Source: Corynebacterium lizhenjunii | GTDB lineage: Bacteria; Actinomycetota; Actinomycetes; Mycobacteriales; Mycobacteriaceae | Length of the DNA stretch: 64,000 bases | Assembly (NCBI RefSeq): GCF_011038655.2 | Contig: NZ_CP064954.1 | Coordinates: 558,001 to 622,000 of the forward strand | Direction of reading: 5' to 3' | Shown here: positions 60,105 to 64,000 of the stretch, piece by piece | Numbering within the stretch: the stretch's first letter is position 1 | Layout: the number at the start of each line of letters is the position of its first letter | The notes under the pieces: model-generated | The model's input: the letters and a program-made list of their open reading frames with translations, nothing else | What the model was told of the DNA's origin: nothing | The model's database searches: none | Program-made: the position numbers and the translations under genes

Positions 60105-61031
60105 ATGGCCCCTGTGAATAACCCTGCTGCCGCGACGGAACCGACCCCACCGACAAACCTGCCGCTCGGTGTGGTGACCGTGACGTATTCGCCCGGCGAG
60201 TACTTAGAGCGCTTCTTGGGCACGCTGCCTGCCGCTTGTGCCACTGGTAGCTATGTGGTGCTGGCGGATAATGGATCCCGCGACGGCGTTCCGCAGGCTG
60301 CCGCCGCCCGCTACCCGGACGTGGAGTTTCTAGACACCGGCGGCAACCTGGGCTACGGCGGTGGGATGAATGCCGGGGCGGCCCGGCTTTGGGAGCGGGT
60401 ACAGGCTGGCGAAGTGCGCGGGGACTACCTCCTCATAGTAAATCCCGACGTGGAGTTCAGTCCGGGCAGCCTGGACCAGCTCATCGCCTGCGCGCAGGAG
60501 AACCCGCAAGCCGGGGCGGTGGGCCCGCAGATTGTGGAACCTGACGGCAGCGCATACCCTTCGGCGCGGGCGGTGCCCACGCTGGGAACGGGCATCGGCC
60601 ATGCTCTGCTCGGCGGCATCTGGCCTGCAAACCCATGGTCGCGGGCCTACCGCAATGATCAAGACCTTTCCCGCCAGCGCGACACCGGTTGGTTGTCGGG
60701 GTCTTGCGTGTTGCTGCGGTGGGAGGCTTTTCGGGGTATTGGCGGTTTTGATGAGCGCTATTTCATGTACATGGAAGACGTCGACCTGGGCGATAGGCTC
60801 ACCCGCGCCGGGTGGCGCAACCGCTTTTGCCCGCAGGCCGTGATCACGCACGCCAAGGGCCATTCCACCCGGGCACACGCGGGCGCGATGTTGCGGGCAC
60901 ACCATGACTCTGCGTACCGCTTCCAGGCGGACCGGCACCCGCACTGGTGGCAGGCACCGCTGCGGGGTCTGCTAAAAATTGGGCTGCACGCGCGCGCGTA
61001 CGTCACCGTGTGGCGGGCGCAAAGGGGCTAA
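60105..61031 (+). CDS. wbbL: WbbL-like rhamnosyltransferase (GT2 family)
   Basis: The protein has 308 residues, family 2 glycosyltransferase: VVTVTYSPGEYL at the N-terminus, VVLADNGSRDG, the LLIVNPDVEF acidic (DxD-like) site, SGSCVLLRWEAFRGIGGFDERYFMYMEDVDLGDRL with the catalytic acidic residues. In mycobacteria WbbL adds rhamnose to GlcNAc-PP-decaprenol to form the arabinogalactan linker. The position beside RmlA2/ManC and WhiB2 matches corynebacterial order. TAGGCT directly precedes the ATG; a leaderless start at the GTG at 60114 is an alternative. Confidence 0.9.
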   Translation: MAPVNNPAAATEPTPPTNLPLGVVTVTYSPGEYLERFLGTLPAACATGSYVVLADNGSRDGVPQAAAARYPDVEFLDTGGNLGYGGGMNAGAARLWERVQAGEVRGDYLLIVNPDVEFSPGSLDQLIACAQENPQAGAVGPQIVEPDGSAYPSARAVPTLGTGIGHALLGGIWPANPWSRAYRNDQDLSRQRDTGWLSGSCVLLRWEAFRGIGGFDERYFMYMEDVDLGDRLTRAGWRNRFCPQAVITHAKGHSTRAHAGAMLRAHHDSAYRFQADRHPHWWQAPLRGLLKIGLHARAYVTVWRAQRG

Positions 61032-61077
61032 GATTTTCACGTTCGCAACCGGCTACAGATAAAGGAATGTCAGGTTT

Positions 61078-62172
61078 ATGGTTGTCTCTGCCCGCCAGGA
61101 CCAGCGTCAGGCTGATGCCGTTATCCTCGTCGGTGGTCGCGGCACTCGGCTGCGGCCGCTGACCATCGGCACACCTAAGCCCATGCTGCCTACGGCTAAT
61201 GCGCCGTTCCTGCAGCATCTGCTGGCCCGCATTCAAGCCGCTGGCATCACCCACGTGGTGCTGTCTACGTCTTTCAAGGCAGAGGTCTTTGAGGAGTACT
61301 TTGGCGACGGCGCAGACCTGGGCCTGGAGATCGAGTACGTGGTGGAAGAAACCGCGCTGGGCACCGGCGGCGGGATCCGCAACGTCTATGACAAGCTGCG
61401 CTTCGACACCGCCATGGTCTTTAACGGCGATGTGCTCTCCGGCATGGACCTGGGCGGCATTTTGGACGCCCACGCAGCCAAGGACGCCGACGTGACCATG
61501 CACTTGCTGAATGTGGCGGACCCGCGGGCTTTTGGTTGTGTGCCCACCGACGGCGATGGCCGTGTCAGCGCTTTCTTGGAGAAGGTCGAGGACCCGCCCA
61601 CCAATCAGATCAACGCCGGTTGCTATGTGTTTAAGCGCGAGGTCATCGCCACTATTCCAGAAAACCGGGTGGTGTCTGTGGAGCGCGAGACCTTCCCGCG
61701 TCTGCTGGAGGATGGCGCGCGCATTTTTGGCCATGTGGATAACTCGTATTGGCGCGACATGGGCCGGCCGGAGGACTTTGTGCGCGGCTCTTCGGATATT
61801 GTGCGCGGGATTGCGCCCTCGCCGTTGCTCACTGGCCGCACGGGGGAGTCCATTGTGGATCCTTCGGCTGGCGTTGCTGGCGGAGTGCTGCTGCTTTCTG
61901 GCACATCGGTGGGCCGCGGCACGGAGATTGGTGCTGGCTGCCGCATTGATGGCACGGTCATTTTTGATGGTGTGACCATCGAGCCGGGCGCGGTGATTAG
62001 CAACTCCATCATTGCCTCTGGCGCGCACATCGGTGCCAACGCCCACATTGAGAACTGTGTGGTGGGCGAGGGTGCGACCATCGGCGCGCGTTGTGAGCTG
62101 CAGTCCGGCATGCGCGTCTTCCCTGGGGTCAACATCCCGGACGCTGGCATTCGTTTTAGCTCCGACGCCTAG
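61078..62172 (+). CDS. rmlA2: Nucleotidyltransferase RmlA2/ManC (mannose-1-phosphate guanylyltransferase type)
   Basis: The protein has 364 residues. The nucleotide-binding signature VILVGGRGTRLRPLTIGTPKPMLP is near the N-terminus, ETALGTGGGIRN and VFNGDVLSG follow, and the C-terminal third is a left-handed beta-helix of hexapeptide repeats (GAVISNSIIASGAHIGANAHIENC). It makes an NDP-sugar, probably GDP-mannose, for cell-wall glycans. It lies 46 nt after wbbL in the same direction with GGAATG upstream. The stop codon TAG is followed directly by a motif copy. Confidence 0.88.
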   Translation: MVVSARQDQRQADAVILVGGRGTRLRPLTIGTPKPMLPTANAPFLQHLLARIQAAGITHVVLSTSFKAEVFEEYFGDGADLGLEIEYVVEETALGTGGGIRNVYDKLRFDTAMVFNGDVLSGMDLGGILDAHAAKDADVTMHLLNVADPRAFGCVPTDGDGRVSAFLEKVEDPPTNQINAGCYVFKREVIATIPENRVVSVERETFPRLLEDGARIFGHVDNSYWRDMGRPEDFVRGSSDIVRGIAPSPLLTGRTGESIVDPSAGVAGGVLLLSGTSVGRGTEIGAGCRIDGTVIFDGVTIEPGAVISNSIIASGAHIGANAHIENCVVGEGATIGARCELQSGMRVFPGVNIPDAGIRFSSDA

Positions 62173-62187
62173 CTTGCCGATGCCGCC
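62172..62187 (+). repeat. Dispersed motif copy on the rmlA2 stop codon
   Basis: GCTTGCCGATGCCGCC, 15 of 16 bases; it begins with the last base of the TAG stop. Confidence 0.85.
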
Positions 62188-62339
62188 ACGCTCCCTCCTT
62201 GTGAACTGCTCACCGCGGCACCACTATATCTAGTACCCCCGTCGTTTACCCCCTGGGCGGTTTTATCGGTGCAGATGTGACTGGTGTGAAAAACGAGCAG
62301 GCAATTGTGGGTTGCGGCTAAAAAAGATCCGCCTGGAGC

Positions 62340-62368
62340 TTGACGATATTTAGTAGCGCCGGTTAAAT
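62340..62368 (+). promoter_or_regulatory. Promoter of whiB2
   Basis: TTGACG (62340-62345) and TTAAAT (62363-62368) are separated by 17 bp, close to the SigA consensus. This is the best-looking -35/-10 pair in the window. The 5' leader would be about 60 nt. Confidence 0.7.
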
Positions 62369-62434
62369 CTCTTGTGTGTAAGACGGGGCGCGGCCCCGCG
62401 AGTCAAGTGTAACTACGGAGAAAGGACAACAGGC

Positions 62435-62734
62435 GTGGACGACATGGCTAATAACGCCAATCTCCGTGGCGGGGGTTCCGCGGCCTTGTCCCTGGATGAG
62501 CTCTTTGGGGCAGTAGAGCAAGAGTGGCAAGATCAGGCACTCTGTGCGCAGACCGATCCGGAGGCCTTTTTCCCGGAAAAAGGCGGCTCTACCCGCGAAG
62601 CGAAGCGAATTTGCCAGGCCTGCGCCGTGCGTGATGAGTGCCTGGAGTATGCCCTGGAGCATGATGAGCGCTTCGGGATCTGGGGCGGTCTTTCCGACCG
62701 TGAGCGCCGCCGCCTCAAGCGTCAAATCGGCTAA
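62435..62734 (+). CDS. whiB2: WhiB-family iron-sulfur regulator, WhiB2/WhcD type
   Basis: The protein has 99 residues from the GTG at 62435 (AAAGGA upstream); the ATG at 62444 is the alternative. The four cluster-binding cysteines are in QALCAQTDP, RICQACAVRDEC, and the GIWGG turn and basic C-terminus (ERRRLKRQIG) complete the family pattern. WhiB2/WhcD proteins hold a 4Fe-4S cluster, bind the housekeeping sigma factor and control septation; loss is lethal or filamentous in mycobacteria. Confidence 0.92.
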   Translation: MDDMANNANLRGGGSAALSLDELFGAVEQEWQDQALCAQTDPEAFFPEKGGSTREAKRICQACAVRDECLEYALEHDERFGIWGGLSDRERRRLKRQIG

Positions 62735-62740
62735 ACCTGC

Positions 62741-62772
62741 CTACCAGTCAAAGCGGGAGTCTATCGTTTGGG
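62741..62772. repeat. Left 32-bp direct repeat (att-like)
   Basis: It is identical to 63557-63588. On the minus strand it reads ...TIDSRFDW-stop, the C-terminus of the metallopeptidase-family gene, but here it lacks the gene body: a relic of the gene's 3' end. Confidence 0.92.
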
Positions 62773-62871
62773 AGGACTTCGCCCTCAGGCACCGCGGGAA
62801 GCGGGTAGGATGAAGCTTCAGATATGGCCTTCGTGCCATTGGGACATCTGGAGTATTTAAAGGAAAGCGTG

Positions 62872-63531
62872 ATGTCTGATGACTTTGAAGCATCCGATCG
62901 CTCAAAAGAAGCGGAAAGTAATCGCCCGTTCCACTCGGGGAAGGGTAATCTACGAGGCGGAAATAGTACGCCCGGAGCAGATTCTCAACGAAGCCTGGGG
63001 GCAAGTGGGACACGAGATGAGGAAGGCGATCAATCAGCTAACCTAAGGCCCGACTGGGCAATTGAAGGAGAGTTGATGGATACAGACGAGGCTCGTCAGT
63101 TCCTCGGCGAGCTGCGTCAAATATCTGCAGAGATGCATTCGGGTCCGATCCCGTCTGCGCGGGAAATGGAGCGATACGAGCGCTCAGTTCCCGGCATTTC
63201 GAGGGATATAATCCGGATGGCTCAAGATGCGGTTGATGCAGCCAATGACGTCACTCGGGCTAATGCAGAAGTTGCGCGCGCTACCGCAGACTCTATTCGT
63301 GCATCATCAACACTCGCGCTCAATCAGCAGCGCGATTTAAGGTGGATATGCTGGGCAATCCTTGTGATTTCTGTGGCATTTGCAGTGGCTGGAATTGCCG
63401 TTCCTGCGGTAGTTGGAACGGTCTTATTCGTCGCGGGTTATGGGGCAATGTTTTTCCAGCCGCGGATGGTTGAGCTATTCAATCCTGAAAGCCGTGCGAG
63501 GAACTCGAAAGCTGACGGCCCTGCGGAGTAG
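62872..63531 (+). CDS. DUF2335 predicted membrane protein
   Basis: The protein has 219 residues from the ATG at 62872, with AAAGGAAAG upstream; a frame start at 62824 is possible. The N-terminal ~70 residues are hydrophilic and disordered-looking. The DUF2335 core follows: HSGPIPSAREMERYERSVPG, then IIRMAQDAVDAANDV with a helical region, an arginine/aspartate joint (QQRDLRW), and a two-helix membrane hairpin (about residues 150-190). The family is scattered in bacterial accessory regions and has no proven function. It is the only gene in the 816-bp inserted unit. Confidence 0.78.
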   Translation: MSDDFEASDRSKEAESNRPFHSGKGNLRGGNSTPGADSQRSLGASGTRDEEGDQSANLRPDWAIEGELMDTDEARQFLGELRQISAEMHSGPIPSAREMERYERSVPGISRDIIRMAQDAVDAANDVTRANAEVARATADSIRASSTLALNQQRDLRWICWAILVISVAFAVAGIAVPAVVGTVLFVAGYGAMFFQPRMVELFNPESRARNSKADGPAE

Positions 63532-63556
63532 GTGAAAGTCTAGGCGCGGTCCTTGT

Positions 63557-63588
63557 CTACCAGTCAAAGCGGGAGTCTATCGTTTGGG
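63557..63588. repeat. Right 32-bp direct repeat (att-like)
   Basis: The functional copy: it encodes the last residues and stop of the metallopeptidase-family gene. Confidence 0.92.
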
Positions 63589-64000
63589 GCTCAACGTTGA
63601 GGTAGACCGCAACCAGGGCAATTAACACGGTGCTGATGAGCTCGGCGCGCTCAGTGTGGGTCACGCAGCGCTGCTCAATAGGCATGCGAAAGAGCACCAT
63701 GCGGGCGCGGGTGGGCTGTCCCTGGGCGTCCACGCCGGCGGGCAGCAGGCGGCCGAGGGGGACGGGTCCGTCGGCCACGATTTCATCGGGAAGCACAGTC
63801 ATATCTGCGCGCAGACGCATGCGCGGGACGGTATCTACGGCCACGTCTAAGCCAGCGAGCTCGTTGATGAAAGCATTGTGGATGGGGGCGTAGGCTTCGA
63901 GGACGGCGGCATCAAAAAGCTGCGCCCGGGAGCGGTAACGGGGAGTCTGCGGTGCCACTAGGGGACCGCGCGCGCCCCGGCCGTGGCGATTGCGGGCGGG
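63557..64000 (-). CDS. Metallopeptidase-family (DUF1025/zincin-like) protein, 5' end outside window
   Basis: The frame is open to base 64000; 147 residues are visible, starting PARNRHGRGARGPL, which resembles the usual N-terminus (RDRHGRGLRGPL in mycobacteria), so only a few residues are missing and the internal GTG at 63958 is not the start. The family is called metallopeptidase, yet where HExxH would be expected the sequence is LIALVAVYLNV; the zinc ligands are missing, as in other actinobacterial members, so catalytic activity is doubtful. The last codons form the att-like repeat. Confidence 0.8.
   Translation of the reverse strand, partial: PARNRHGRGARGPLVAPQTPRYRSRAQLFDAAVLEAYAPIHNAFINELAGLDVAVDTVPRMRLRADMTVLPDEIVADGPVPLGRLLPAGVDAQGQPTRARMVLFRMPIEQRCVTHTERAELISTVLIALVAVYLNVEPQTIDSRFDW

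Larger units (their letters stand above)
62741..63556. mobile_element. 816-bp integrated unit carrying a DUF2335 gene
   Basis: The unit lies between two copies of a 32-bp sequence that is the 3' end of the metallopeptidase-family gene, so insertion has left that gene intact. It is lower in G+C than its surroundings and separates whiB2 from a gene that is its neighbour in related species. No integrase is encoded in the unit or in the window, so movement in trans or loss of the integrase must be assumed. Confidence 0.65.

Noticed and set aside
62741..63013. 90-codon minus-strand frame ending in SQTIDSRFDW
   Set aside because: Only the last residues match the metallopeptidase-family gene; the rest is antisense to the DUF2335 gene. 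It is a relic of the gene end, not a gene.

Overview
The window (64 kb, visibly G+C-rich) looks like chromosome of a Corynebacterium species or a close relative. The evidence is a set of family-typical loci: ImuB plus DnaE2 lesion-bypass polymerases, folD followed by a DUF3017 gene, the NSS transporter MetP with its 55-residue partner MetS, and the cell-wall/regulatory block LCP - WbbL - RmlA2/ManC - WhiB2(WhcD) - 'metallopeptidase'. Several genes have a TANNNT hexamer ending about 7-8 nt before the start codon with no ribosome-binding site, the usual sign of leaderless mRNAs in actinobacteria.

Layout. 1-9.2 kb: 3' end of imuB, an AMIN-like lipoprotein, a sucrase/ferredoxin-like protein, the metQ-metN-metI methionine importer (minus strand) and dnaE2. 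9.3-10.9 kb: a DUF222/HNH repeat protein. 11.1-15.8 kb: XRE regulator with membrane protein, two PH-domain membrane proteins, trmL, folD, DUF3017. 15.8-22.6 kb: a defence-like island with a Panacea-domain (PanA-type antitoxin) gene and a tightly coupled operon of MmeI-like adenine methyltransferase, DExH helicase and GIY-YIG nuclease. 22.9-27.7 kb: PucR regulator, zinc alcohol dehydrogenase and SLC23-like permease. 27.8-30.3 kb: two copies of a two-gene membrane-protein cassette. 30.5-31.9 kb: a second, nearly identical DUF222/HNH copy in inverted orientation. 32.1-39.1 kb: YkvI-like transporter, esterase, Baeyer-Villiger monooxygenase, GabT, and a divergent PucR/GabR regulator. 39.3-45.7 kb: TRAP-type permease, small membrane protein, a secreted precursor-like gene with a 45-aa microprotein, a GntR regulator, and a large FAD/Fe-S 2-hydroxyacid dehydrogenase. 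46-50.8 kb: MetP-MetS, ribokinase, TetR, acyl-CoA dehydrogenase. 51.3-56.2 kb: a third DUF222/HNH paralogue, then a FadB-like/FadA-like beta-oxidation pair. 56.5-64 kb: TSUP permease, TIGR03089, LCP, WbbL, RmlA2, WhiB2, a small DUF2335 insertion between direct repeats, and the 5'-truncated (window edge) metallopeptidase-family gene.

Four patterns cut across the genes. First, a 16-bp sequence, GCTTGCCGATGCCCCC, recurs about twenty times on both strands, within genes (usually read as Leu-Ala-Asp-Ala-Pro in linkers) and just after stop codons. It resembles an uptake or recombination signal and matches no motif I know. Second, short tandem arrays repeatedly include or abut a gene's stop codon (imuB, dnaE2, FAD dehydrogenase, LCP, pucR, esterase). 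Third, an 816-bp unit carrying a DUF2335 gene is bounded by a 32-bp direct repeat of the 3' end of the metallopeptidase gene, as an integrative element would be. Fourth, shared palindromes suggest regulons: GTAACATG for the TRAP transporter and FAD dehydrogenase, AATACGAAT for the acyl-CoA dehydrogenase and FadAB-like genes. No tRNA, rRNA, CRISPR array or insertion-sequence transposase was recognised.
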